From Coix lacryma-jobi var. lacryma-jobi (taxonomy: Eukaryota > Streptophyta > Magnoliopsida > Poales > Poaceae), in NCBI GenBank assembly GCA_009763385.1, contig CM019827.1, positions 96,012,177 through 96,076,176 of the forward strand: a stretch of DNA of 64,000 nucleotides, read 5' to 3'. This document shows positions 45,168 to 55,657 of the stretch, piece after piece. The stretch's first letter is position 1. Each line of letters opens with the position of its first letter. A model generated the notes under the pieces. That model saw only the letters and a list, made by a program, of their open reading frames with translations, ran no database searches and was not told where the DNA came from. The translations under genes and the position numbers were made by a program.

Positions 45168-46706
45168 AAGTCCGAGCGCCAGATGGCGAGCACGTGATGT
45201 GACCGCCCAAGCAATGATCTTCCTTTCCTTTATGACTGGTCCAGTCCCCGAGCGTAAAGAATTAGCTCGCAGACCGAAGATGGTTCCTGTAAAATAAACA
45301 TGGAGAATGGTAGTATATGACGTACAAATAAAATATAGAGAAAACATCGGCGGTAAAGAAATAGCATATGCCGCTCAGCGGTCAGTCAGCTGGTATGAAC
45401 GCTCAACATTAAATAAAATGCCCCGAGCAATTTGTTTGTAGTTGAGTCGCCAGCCCCGGCTAGCCGATAAATCTGGAGCATGAGGCGCTGAGCCCAGGCA
45501 CACGTAAGAGAACCGGCGTCACCGAGGAGCCGCTGACGACCACCCATAACGCAGAGCGCGGAGCTGCATTCATGTGTAGGGAGGACTCAGAGACATGACC
45601 GTCTCTGGAAAGCACAAGTGTAAACATGGCTGCTCAGGAAGACGCATATGTCATCCTCAGGATGGTATATATGGTGAAAAATAACGAAGATCCGTTGTAA
45701 AGAATAATGTGACCGCGGAGGCACATGATAAGAATCTGGTGTGATCACGGAGGCGCACGATGATATCTAGAGATATATGACGATCGAAGGAAAGATAATA
45801 CTTAGCTTGATTGTCGTCCGAACGAAGTAGTCAACGAGAGGCGTCAAGGACGGCGATGAGTCAACAACGAGCGGTCGGCGAGGATGGCGGTGAGACGATG
45901 ACGACGACGTGATGGATCGCTTGTGGCTCGTCGGCTCGTTGGTGGCTCGTCGGTAGCTCGATGGCTCATCGGCTCGCGGGTGGCTCGTTGGCTCGTCGAT
46001 GGCTCGATGGTGGCTCGTCGGCTCGTTTTTGGCTCGACGATGATATGATGGCTCACTTGTGGCTCGTTGGCTCACTGGTGGCTCGTCGGTGGCTCGACGA
46101 CAACGTGATGGCTCGCTTCTGGCTCGTAGATGATCAGAGCTAGCGAGCGTAGGGCACGGGTCGTCTAGCAGCTTCTCGTAATCCTCATCGTAGTTGGATG
46201 TCTTCTTGTCGATGGTGATGGAGTTGTCTGGCCCTTGATCTTTCCTACCGGTCATCATAGCATCGGTCGTGGTCGTCATAGCGCTGCTTATTACGGCGAT
46301 CATCACTGTGACGCGGCCGGAGGTCGGAACGAGAGGTACGGGCGATGTCTTGCTCGGGAGATCGATCTCTGATCAGATCTTCGAGAGCAAGAGTGTCGGT
46401 GATGTCTGTCGTGACCCGATTGATGGATTCGATCAGATCAGTGTTATCGACATGCTGCCCCCGATAGCGGGGAAGCGAGGGGAAGATGACCTCGAAGAGA
46501 TGTCGAGGCTGGTCTCGCCGATGCTGAAGTGGTGGAAGCATATCCGTTCGGTACAGGGGAACCTGCACCGCCTCCATGCCCCTGGCGGCACCGTCGACGT
46601 CGGTGGTCCAGGAGAACGACCCGACGATGAACGTAAAGCCTACCGGAAGAGTCATGGAAGCGGATAAGATAACCATTTGGCTCGCCATGGAGTCTCTACG
46701 CACACA
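45168..46706 (-). other. Internal region of the non-autonomous element
   Basis: Resumes the 55-bp repeat for a few bases, then non-coding sequence. Minus-strand open frames at 45767-46306 and 46245-46712 are Arg/Ser/Glu- and Asp/Arg-rich and resemble no retroviral protein. 45915-46135 is a loose tandem array of GGCTCGTCGGTGGCTCGATG words. Confidence 0.6.
45915..46135. repeat. GGCTCG(T/A) tandem repeat
   Basis: Irregular repetition of TGGCTCGTCGGTGGCTCGAT and close variants, period about 10-12 with higher-order units. It gives rise to a repetitive RRATDEP-type frame on the minus strand. Confidence 0.8.
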
Positions 46707-46723
46707 CCCCACGATGGGCGCCG
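46706..46723 (-). promoter_or_regulatory. Primer-binding site, tRNA-Lys type
   Basis: On the minus strand CGGCGCCCATCGTGGGG. It fits, with two differences, TGGCGCCCACCGTGGGG, complementary to plant tRNA-Lys(CUU). It lies next to the right LTR. Confidence 0.75.
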
Positions 46724-46724
46724 C

Positions 46725-47110
46725 TGTCGATGAAATATCACCGATAGTCCACCTAGGGGTATGCCGAAGGTGGTAGATTAGAGGGGAAGGTGTGCAAGAC
46801 GATGACCCAGACGTTGACGCAACACAGTTCTAGATGGTTCGGGCCGCTAGGTTAGCGTAACACCCTACGTCCTGCGTCGAGTTGTATTGATTAGATCTGA
46901 CTTATCCACTTAGAGGACCCATGCTCCTTCTTATATATTCCGAAGGGATAGGGTTACATGGTAAGTATTTGAGTTGGTACTGTATCGCTAGATTACAACT
47001 GTCATGCGGTGCATGCTGTGTGCCGCACGCCTGCATCATGCGGGCCAGACGACCCCTATTGATGTTGTCCATGTATCATCGTGTGATATCTTGGGGTCTA
47101 TATCTCCACA
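46725..47110 (-). repeat. 5' LTR of the tRNA-Lys-primed element
   Basis: 386 bp. Minus-strand TATA box at 46931-46937. The right flank AGAAT matches the left flank of the other LTR. Confidence 0.9.
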
Positions 47111-47863
47111 AGAATAGAAACTTCAAAAACTTCTGTAGTAGTAGGACCACCTACAGGGCTGTAGGTTTCTTTTAGCATACACGCAACCGCAGGCACATGG
47201 ACGCAGCTTTCAGAACACTTCTCCTCGTAATGTTGTAGTTCCACTAATTTTCTCTTTAAAATGAAACAAAGGAAAAATATATATAATCTACAAAAGTGCC
47301 AATAAAAGTTGTATGCCTACAAAGAATTGCTAAAATGGATATGTGTATCTGTATGGAAATTAAATTGTTCTCACGTTTTGGAACTGGATAACAAAGTTTT
47401 GTCCTCTCTTTCTACGTATTGTTCAGAATCGACCAAAGAACAAAAAGTGAAACTTGGCCGACATATGGCGAAATAAGTCAAGGAATTATCACCACTTGAC
47501 CATACTCAAAGTAGGTGTAGCAAAGCAGTGTAGCAAAGCATTGACCATACTTTTCTTAATCCAGGGCGTAATTAAGGGCTTCTGCTAACTAGAACGTCGG
47601 GAGGATAAACAAATAATTTCTCCCTCTAATGTGGGACACGAGCATACTGCATACCCTTAATAAACACAAAAAAAAAATCATCCATCACATTCTAAAAGTT
47701 TTCTGTTTGAATTCCAACAATGAATCCTGACATTAACTAGGCACAGACACTCTACTGAATTAAGAGTACCGCTACTCAATTGTTGCGCTTGATACTCAAT
47801 TCAATTAAAATATCATGGAACAATTAGTTTTGTATGCTAACTCATCCTAATTTTCTAAAGTAA
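47111..47863. other. AT-rich intergenic stretch
   Basis: No gene, no repeat with recognisable ends. Confidence 0.6.
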
Positions 47864-48218
47864 GAGCAACTCTAACGGTTTTGCATTTTTTATTTGGCAA
47901 AACATGAAATTTGTCAACTCTTAAATCAATATGGGGAGGAGGAAAAAAAGTTATCTCCAACGGTTTGGCAAAATTGACTTGCCAAAATCTAAAAAAGGAA
48001 ACCCGGCGGCGCGAGAGGGAAGAGAGCGTGCGGGAGTAGTACACGAGACGAAAATACCAAGCCGATCGCGAGCTTGCATATATGCCAATCCATCTAAGGA
48101 TTTTGCCAAGTTAACAAAAATGCAAAGCCCATTTGTCAAACCGTTGGATAAGAGTTTTGTACACTTTTTGACAAAAATAAGAATGCAAAATCCATTTGCA
48201 AAACCGTTGAAGTTGCTC
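47864..48218. mobile_element. MITE with TAA duplication (Tourist/PIF-Harbinger-like)
   Basis: Starts GAGCAACTCTAACGGTTTTG and ends with the near-complement AAAACCGTTGAAGTTGCTC, flanked by TAA on both sides (47861-47863 and 48219-48221). 355 bp, non-coding, with a second inner copy of the CCAACGGTTTGGCAAA motif. The 3-bp TAA duplication points to PIF/Harbinger. Confidence 0.8.
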
Positions 48219-48221
48219 TAA

Positions 48222-49178
48222 AGGCACTCACAATGCAAAAATTATTATAGTTTATATGCATGTTAATTGTCTTGCCACGTATGATTTTTGTTGATGTGGC
48301 AAGTCATTTAACGAGGAGAATAGAGAAAAAGTTATACAAACCGTTTCTAGGCACAGAGTCATCACACGTCACAAAGTCACAATGCATTATATTTTAGGGT
48401 AGAGGGAATAGAATGTGTTATATATGCATTTCACTAAAAATCAGTCTATTTGCTTGATCTTATTAGCTAGAAACAATCCTACTTTTTAGTGATAGAACAA
48501 TATTCCCTCCAAATTGGTAAAAGAAGACCCCATCCCGCCGCCGACGTGCCATCGGTGTCGGCAGGAGCAGATGTAGAGTATATTATCGGGGTCCGCCGAC
48601 CCCGATAACTTTTAGCTAATTCTTTATAGATTAAGCTTTGTTTAGTTATTATTTCTAATAAAAGGTCATATTACATTAGCTCCTTTGTTGTTTGACCCCG
48701 ATGACTAATCTGACTAGATTTGCCCCTGGGTGCCGGGAGAGCAGATCTCTGAAGCCTGCGTCTCCTCGCGTCCCTGCACGGGGTAGGAGACGTATAAGGT
48801 TTTTGGGAAGCGTCGTCACGACTGCTCGCTGGACGTCTTCTTCCCTCTACGCCGACTTCGCCGGTCTTCATCGACGGTCTGTTTCGTCTACTCTTGCGCT
48901 AGTTTCTAGTGCCGACAACCCCACTGTAAGCATGCCTTCAATCTCATTGTTCTTCTATTTCATGTTCTTCATGTTATTAGCGATATATAGCATGGATATG
49001 TCTCGGACCATACTGCTAGTGGTAGATTACACATCTACGATGCATGATGTTTATCTTTTCCTTATTGTCGGAATTAATTTATGCGTCACTAAATTGTTAT
49101 TATTTTCAACATTTCCCATGCATGGATCCAGTAGCATCGCCGTCCGTTCTCAACAAACCACACACATGTAAAAAACTA
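48222..49178. other. Intergenic sequence with a GC-rich island
   Basis: AT-rich, except 48700-48930, which is GC-rich and lies in a plus-strand open frame starting at 48692 (Arg/Ser-rich, then a hydrophobic tail in AT-rich sequence). It could be a 5' exon or captured fragment; a GT follows at 48926 (CACTGTAAGC). No family recognised. Confidence 0.3.
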
Positions 49179-51600
49179 GACTTGTAAATTCGCCTCACGA
49201 ATTATTCTTCACTTATGCAATTAGTTTTGTTAATAGTATTTAATGCTCTAAATTAGTGTAAAACACACGATATGACATTCTAAAACTTTTTAACTTGGAA
49301 CTAAACGATCTCTAAATATATCAGTCACTATACCGATATACGACATGCTCAAAAAGATATTTACATGTCGCGTCAAAGGCATTGGCCGTATAAGCATAAA
49401 ACGCACGCAAATATTAAAAGGGCGTTGTTCCACAATTAGAGTTTTTATTATTGGACGCGCTATCATCACACCGATTTTTAATAGAAAAAGATACTTACAA
49501 AAATCTTAAAAAGACAAAAAAAATAAAAAACAGAAAAAGTAAAAGAAAAGGAAAAAAGAAAAGAAAAAAGCAAAAAAAAACTATAGTAACCCAACCAGGG
49601 GAGAGCGTCAATCCTCCCGCGGGTAGAGATGCATGGATGTACGGAAAACTTGATCGGCCTAAACAGTACAAATATGTTTAGTTTTTATGCTATAAAATTT
49701 TCACTTATTACATTGGATGTTTTTGACCTTACATAGAGTATTAAATATAGACTAAAAATAACTAATTACAAAAATTCAAAATAATTTGCGAGATGACTAA
49801 TTTTTTAAACCTAATAAATTCATGTTACATTAAACATTTGATAATTATTAATAATTAGACTTATAAATTCGCCTCACAAATTATTCTCCACTTATGCAAT
49901 TAGTTTTGTTAATAGTATTTAATACTCTAAATTAGTGTAAAACACCTGATATGACATCCCAAAACTTTTTAACTTGGAACTAAACAATCTCTAAATATAT
50001 CAGTCACTATACCGGCATGCGACCTGCTCAAAAAGATATTTACATGTCGAGTCAAAGGCATTGGTCGTATAAACATAAAACACACGCAAGTATTAGGAGG
50101 GCGTCGTCCCACAATTAGAGTTTGTATTATTGGAGCATTATCGTCACATCGGTTTTTAATAGAAAAAAGATGCCTACAAAAATCTTAAAAAGAAAAAATA
50201 AAAGGAAAAATGAAAAGAAACAAGCAAAAAAAAAGCTACAGTAACCCAACCCGCGGGAGGGCGACAATCCTCCCGCGGGTAGAGATGTATGGATGTACAT
50301 ATACGGAAAACTTGATTGGCCTAAACAGTACAAATGTGTTTAGTTTTTACGCTATAAATTTTCCACTTATTACATCAGATGTTTTGACCTTACATATAAC
50401 ATTAAATATAGACTAAAAATAACTAATTACACAAATTCAAAATAATTTGCGAGATGTCTAATTTTTTAAGCCTAATAAATTCATATTACATTAAACATTT
50501 GATAATTATTAATAATTAGACTTATAAATTCGTATCACGAATTATTCTCCACTTACGCAATTAGTATTGTTAATAGTATTTAATACTCTAAATTAGTGTA
50601 AAACACCTGATATGACATCCCAAAACTTTTTAATTTGGAACTAAACAATCTATAAATATATCAGTCACTATACCGGCATGCGACCTGCTCAAAAACATAT
50701 TTACATATCGCGTCAAAGGCATTGGTCGTATAAGCATAAAACGCACACAAGTATTAGGAGGGCGTCGTCCCACAATTAGAGTTTGTACTATTGGAGCACT
50801 ATCGTCACATCGGTTTTTAATAGAAAAAGATGCCTACAAAAATCTTAAAAAATAAAAAATAAAAGGAAAAGAAAAAGAAAAAAGCAAAAAAAAATACAGT
50901 AGCCCAACCCGCGTGAGGGCGCCAATCCTCCCACGGGTAGAGATGTATGGATGTACGGAAAACTTCATCGGCCTAAACAGTACAAATATGTTTAGTTTTT
51001 ACGCTACAAATTTTTCACTTATTACATCGGATGTTTTGACCTTACATAGAGCATTAAATATAGACTAAAAATAACTAATTACATAAATTCAAAATAATTT
51101 GCGAGATGCCTAATTTTTTAAGCCTAATAAATTCATGTTACATTAAACATTTGATAATTATTAATAATTAGACTTATAAATTTGCATCACGAATTATTCT
51201 CCACTTATGCAATTAGTGTTGTTAATAGTATTTAATACTCTAAATTAGTGTAAAACACCCGATATGACATTCCAAAACTTTTTAACTTGGAACTAAACAA
51301 TCTCTAAATATATCATTCACTATACCGACATGCGACCTGCTCAAAAAGATATTTACATGTCAAGTCAAAGACATTGGTTGTATAAGCATAAAACGCACAC
51401 AAGTATTAGGAGGGCGTCGTCCCACAATTAGAGTTTGTTTTATTGGACGCGCTATCATCACACCGATTTTTAATAGAAAAAGATGTCTACAAAAATCTTA
51501 AAAATAGAAAAAGGAAAAGAAAAGGAAAAAAGGAAAAGAAAAAAAAAACTACAGTAACCCAACCCGCGGAAGGGCGTCAATCCTCCCGCGGGCAGAGATT
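49179..51600. repeat. Tandem array of about 660-bp units, roughly 3.6 copies
   Basis: Units start at 49179, 49858, 50519 and 51171 (ACTT(G/A)TAAATT(C/T)GC words), so the spacings are 679, 661 and 652 bp. The last copy is cut at about 51600. Each unit contains TTTTTAACTTGGAACTAAAC, AGAAAAAGATGC-type A-rich runs, and a CAATCCTCCCGCGGGTAGAG segment. Neighbouring copies are closely similar. The words resemble a common grass MITE family (AATTAG...TTCGCCTCACGAATTA). No ORF. Confidence 0.9.
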
Positions 51601-51788
51601 AGAATATTAACCCGATGTCATCATCGGCTCCCACGCGGTGATGCCTCGCAAGTCGCAAGCAGAGCCATCATCCATGAGAGGTACCATACAAATATACTAA
51701 TTGATATAAGTTTAGTTTTTTAATAAATTTATTTATAGATATAAATGTTACACGTATTTATTAAAGTTCGAGTCAAATTTACGGTATA

Positions 51789-52041
51789 CTCCCTCCGTCT
51801 CTAAAAAAGAGTCATTCTCGTTTCCCAAAAAGTCAACAGATTTCAACTTTACCAAATATATATAATAAAGCATTAATATTTATGTTACATAATTAGTATC
51901 ATTGAATAGATCTTTGAATATACTTTTATAATAAAAATTATTTGGAGATAAAAATATTGCACATATTTTATATAAACTCAGTCAAAGTTGAGAAAGTTTG
52001 ACCAGCACGCATCCCATAGCGACTCTTTTTATGGGACGGAG
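51789..52041. mobile_element. Stowaway MITE with TA duplication
   Basis: Starts CTCCCTCCGTCTCTAAAAAA and ends TTTTATGGGACGGAG, with TA at 51787-51788 and 52042-52043. 253 bp, AT-rich and non-coding. Confidence 0.9.
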
Positions 52042-52150
52042 TAGTATATGCCAACGACGATATTTATTTAGGGATATAGGGAGTATACATATACTCAGTA
52101 CAGTACTTACTATGGGAACTAAGTGGAGAAACAACATGAAATAAATACAA

Positions 52151-52181
52151 CTAGTGGAAAACGCGCGCCTCCGCGCGCGTT
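52151..52181 (-). mobile_element. Probable Helitron 3' terminus
   Basis: On the minus strand an 8-bp GC-rich hairpin (AACGCGCG, loop of 6, CGCGCGTT) is followed after 5 bases by CTAG, and then by T. This is the Helitron 3' structure: hairpin, short spacer, CTRR, insertion between A and T. The element would extend to the right. Its 5' end (TC) could not be fixed. Confidence 0.5.
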
Positions 52182-54199
52182 ATCTAAGAAACTGGTAAGC
52201 TATTTGAGAAGAAAAAAAAGTAAGGCAGGATAACCAATCATTTATAGAAGCATAGGGATGTCTTGCATAGATAATAATTATACAATGTTATACAATGTTA
52301 CAACATAGAGGTCTTGCATAGGATATAATTATACAATATTTACAGCACATAAAGTTTTGGTCCATCATATTGAGGGATTAAAGTTTTTTAAGTTTTCATA
52401 CGGAATGCACAAAATAAACTGATGAGAGGGCCTTAGGTATTACAACGGGTAAGCAAGTAGCTTGGATCTTTGTTTGTCCATCACCAGCGAAACATGCTTC
52501 GGTCTGATTGAAATCCTTCTTCGTCAATTGGCCTTGTAGCTGAGAGGGGAGAAAAGGGTTATAGTCTTGTATTTTTATATGTTTTGGATGTGCAGGCTTC
52601 AAACATTTTTAATGTTTTGAATGAAGTGTCAATTTGATTACCATGTGCGTGGGAGATGGCATCATCTTCTTCTGCTAAATAATATACTTTGTATCATATT
52701 TGTTAAAAGTTCACTGTAGCAAGTGGTAGTGGGTACAAATTGTATTATTACCTGAGTAGGTGTATGCTTCATTGTGGAGTTCTGTGTCGAGGTTAGTGTC
52801 TCCTGCGAGTGATCAATAGAGAAGGTTATTTTTAATTTTTTGAAATATTGTAGCGGCATGATTTATAATCAATCTGTATTTTCAGCGATAATTGGTGTAA
52901 GCTTCTGAGTTTTGGTTTAGGCTAAGTTAGCTAGTATTGTTATCGGCAAGCACATGGAGCAGGGAGGTTGAGTGTCTACTCTGTATTTTATACTTGCAAA
53001 GTCTTTTGTTTAATATATTATGATTAAATAAGGATGAGTTTGTAAATGTAAATGTACATGTACCTCCGTGTAGAGATCGCGAAGGTTTTTTCGGGAGTTG
53101 TAGTCCTTGCTGAATTGGTGTATTGTATCAACGTATACTGAAACTATATGAGAATTTGCACTGTTGTTGTATAGTAGAACTGCAGGCATGTCCCTACAGG
53201 CATGTAGATAAACAATATAAATGTCATATTGGCACTATATGAGAATTAGAACTGTTGCTGCCTAATTACAGAAGCATACAACATTAATCACGACGTTTAT
53301 TCAAGCATCATTTGTTTTCATATATAAATTGCTACAAATACTTTTTTTTCTCCTCCACTCATTTCCTCACCACCGCTACTTTAAATAACAAATAACACAT
53401 AAATAGATAGTTGTACACATACAGAACATTATAGATCGTAGTGATAGTGATCAGCAATTACCAGGTTGGTCATACTTTGAGTTATAGCATTGATGGTAAG
53501 GCGCTGAAGACACGTAGTAGTAAGAGCAGGGAAGATCAGTATGATCTCGAGTACTGGTTACAAAAGGTTTTCAAAGCGTTGACGTAAAAAAGAAATCAGT
53601 CCGGCAGACAGGACGTAAAAAAGAAATCAGTCCGGCAGACAGTGGCTTCGAGGTTTATTAAATTGCGGTCTCTCTCAATGTCTGGAAAGACAAGGAAATA
53701 ATTAGCAAATCTGATTGTAAGGTTGCCAAATTAGTACATGTATTGAGTTACATATAGCAGTATAGAGTTGTGTGGCAAATTAGTACATGTTAGTCATCTT
53801 AGCCGAGAAGACGAACAAGGAAAAGCATCGCAAAAAAGAGGAATACACCCAAACTAAGAGGTAACTTTGTAATGTATGATGAAACACATAAATTATGCTT
53901 TCCATTTTTGAAATTGATGCTACGCTAAAAAAATTTTAGGTCCTCTATAAATAAGTCTTATGGCCTAGGGCAAGCACACACCAAAATCTCAGTTGCAGAT
54001 GTTTGAAACATGGAAGAAAGTGGACTTCTGAGGAATTAGAGAGATGGATAGTAACAAATACATTATTGGCAATGAGGTGTGCTCAATAATAGAACAACCA
54101 AATAAGACATATTTTCTTGTAGATTTATTTTTTTCATCTTATGTAGATAGCTTTTCAAAACGTGGTACTCTACCTTTTGTACGAAATTCAGGAGGGAAG
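52182..54199. other. AT-rich region with exon-like minus-strand frames
   Basis: A minus-strand segment at about 52425-52545 has an AG before and a GT after an open frame (LQGQLTKKDFNQTEACFAGD...), so it could be an exon. 52662-52859 is another minus frame. Neither belongs to a family I know. A 29-bp direct duplication (gacgtaaaaaagaaatcagt...) occurs at about 53581-53640. A + strand frame at 54044-54199 is interrupted by the next element. Confidence 0.35.
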
Positions 54200-54244
54200 T
54201 GTCGGTGGTACAAAAAAGGGGTACCCCCAATCAACGCAAGCACC

Positions 54245-54635
54245 CGAACGCTCAATCTCCGTCTCGCCCGAGCCCTCCCAGCCAGGCCTCGGGCGAACGC
54301 TCGCTCTCCGTCTCGCCCGAGCCCTCCCAGCCAGGCCTCGGGCGAACGCTCAATCTCCGTCTCGCCCGAGCCCTCCCAGCCAGGCCTCGGGCGAACGCTC
54401 GCTCTCCGTCTCGCCCGAGCCCTCCCAGCCAGGCCTCGGGCGAACGCTCGCTCTCCGTCTCGCCCGAGCCCTCCCAGCCAGGCCTCGGGCAAATGCTCCA
54501 TCTCCGTCTCGCCCGAGCCCTCCCAGCTAGGCCTCGGGCGAACGCTCTTTCTCCGCCTCGCCCGAGCCCTCCCAGCCAGGCCTCGGGCGAACGCTCTATC
54601 GCTCTCCGTCTCGCCCGAGCCCTCCAGGCCTCGGG
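54245..54635. repeat. 49-bp palindromic tandem repeat in U3
   Basis: Units of the form CGCTCGCTCTCCGTCTCGCC + CGAGCCCTCCCAGCCAGGCC + TCGGGCGAA. Each contains TCGCCCGAG and its complement CTCGGGCGA, able to form a hairpin. The repeat creates long Arg/Ala/Ser frames on both strands. Confidence 0.95.
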
Positions 54636-55302
54636 CGAGCGTGCCCCTACACCTCGAGCCTTAACGCACGGGCCTCGAGCGGTACAGACAGCCGTACCAG
54701 CCCCATACCACGCATTTAATGCACCCACCTACTCCAGTCACGTCCTCTGAGACGCAGCACATGCCACAGTGAACCGATGTAGAGTCAAACCTTCTTTTCA
54801 TCACAAACATGGGCAAAAAGGCACCAGCACTGTCGCGCCATGCCCTGCACTGCTGTGCCATGCTCTACACTGTGCACACCTAAATCACCACTTCGAGGCC
54901 GGCTCTGCACCCCTCGAGCCCCCGTGGCACCACTTCGAGGCCGGCTCCGCGCCCCTCGAGCCCCCGTGGCACCACTTCGAGGCCGGCTCCGCGCCACTCG
55001 AGCCCCCGTAAACGCCACCTTGAGGCCGGCCCTGCGCCCCTCGAGCCCTGACAGCTCTCTTACTTTTGGAAGACAGGCACCCCAAGACCCGGAAGGTCCC
55101 GGGATGCGCGGCATGGCCCCTATGACGCCACGTCGCCACGTCTGACGCACAGGACGAAGGCCATGCTTCAAGGACGGTGCAACAGCAACCCCCACGCCTG
55201 CTCCAGTACCTTCGACAAGACAGCATACCTACTCTTCTCTTTATTGGGCACCGTACGCTCCGACGTCTGGATTGTCCCTGTAAACCTGGCCTCCCCTTGC
55301 TC

Positions 55303-55309
55303 TATAAAA
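55303..55309 (+). promoter_or_regulatory. TATA box of the 5' LTR
   Basis: TATAAAA in CTCTATAAAAGGGGACGCCA, conserved with 14174 and 60741. It is the likely core promoter for the element transcript. Confidence 0.8.
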
Positions 55310-55603
55310 GGGGACGCCAGGGGCCTCTGCGAGGGGGTCGGAAGTTTAGAGGCTTTGGCGGACAGCACCAGTCCACGCCCGCGCTAGAGTCCGGACTCCG
55401 GTCCCGCTCAAGTGAGCTTGTATCCACCCCTGTACAAGCACTTAGGTGCAAGTAATACAAGAACATCCCCCCGCTGGACGTAGGGCCTTCTTTGCCCGAA
55501 CCAGGATAAATCCTTGTGTCCTCTTGCATCACCATCCAGGAAGAGAAGCACGCGATCATATTACTCATTGGTGTGATACCCCCGGGTATGAAACACCGAC
55601 AGT

Positions 55604-55621
55604 TGGCGCGCCAGGTAGGGG
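55604..55621 (+). promoter_or_regulatory. Primer-binding site, tRNA-Arg type
   Basis: TGGCGCGCCAGGTAGGGG, identical to 203-220, two bases after the LTR. Confidence 0.85.
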
Positions 55622-55657
55622 TGCGCGTGTCCGAGACATTTTCTCGCTATCTCCTGG

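Larger units (their letters stand above)
40601..47110 (-). mobile_element. Non-autonomous tRNA-Lys-primed LTR element with AGAAT duplication
   Basis: LTRs at 40601-41002 and 46725-47110 share TGTCGA(C/T)GAAATATC at the left and TC(A/C)ACA-type right ends. The whole element is flanked by AGAAT (40596-40600 and 47111-47115). A PBS beside the right LTR on the minus strand gives the orientation. Without the 3.1-kb solo LTR inserted at 42045 the element is about 3.4 kb. No gag or pol domain was found, so it needs proteins from a partner. Confidence 0.9.
54200..55601 (+). repeat. 5' LTR of the non-autonomous Tat element
   Basis: 1402 bp, TGTCGGTGGTAC to AACACCGACA. Contains about seven 49-bp units at 54245-54635 and four 42-bp units at 54890-55050. 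TATA box (TATAAAA) at 55303-55309. Confidence 0.97.

Noticed and set aside
54139..54750. Long Arg/Ala/Ser-rich open frames on both strands in the LTR (and the same at 59589-60188)
   Set aside because: They are by-products of the stop-free 49-bp tandem repeat; frames exist in all phases and no domain is visible.
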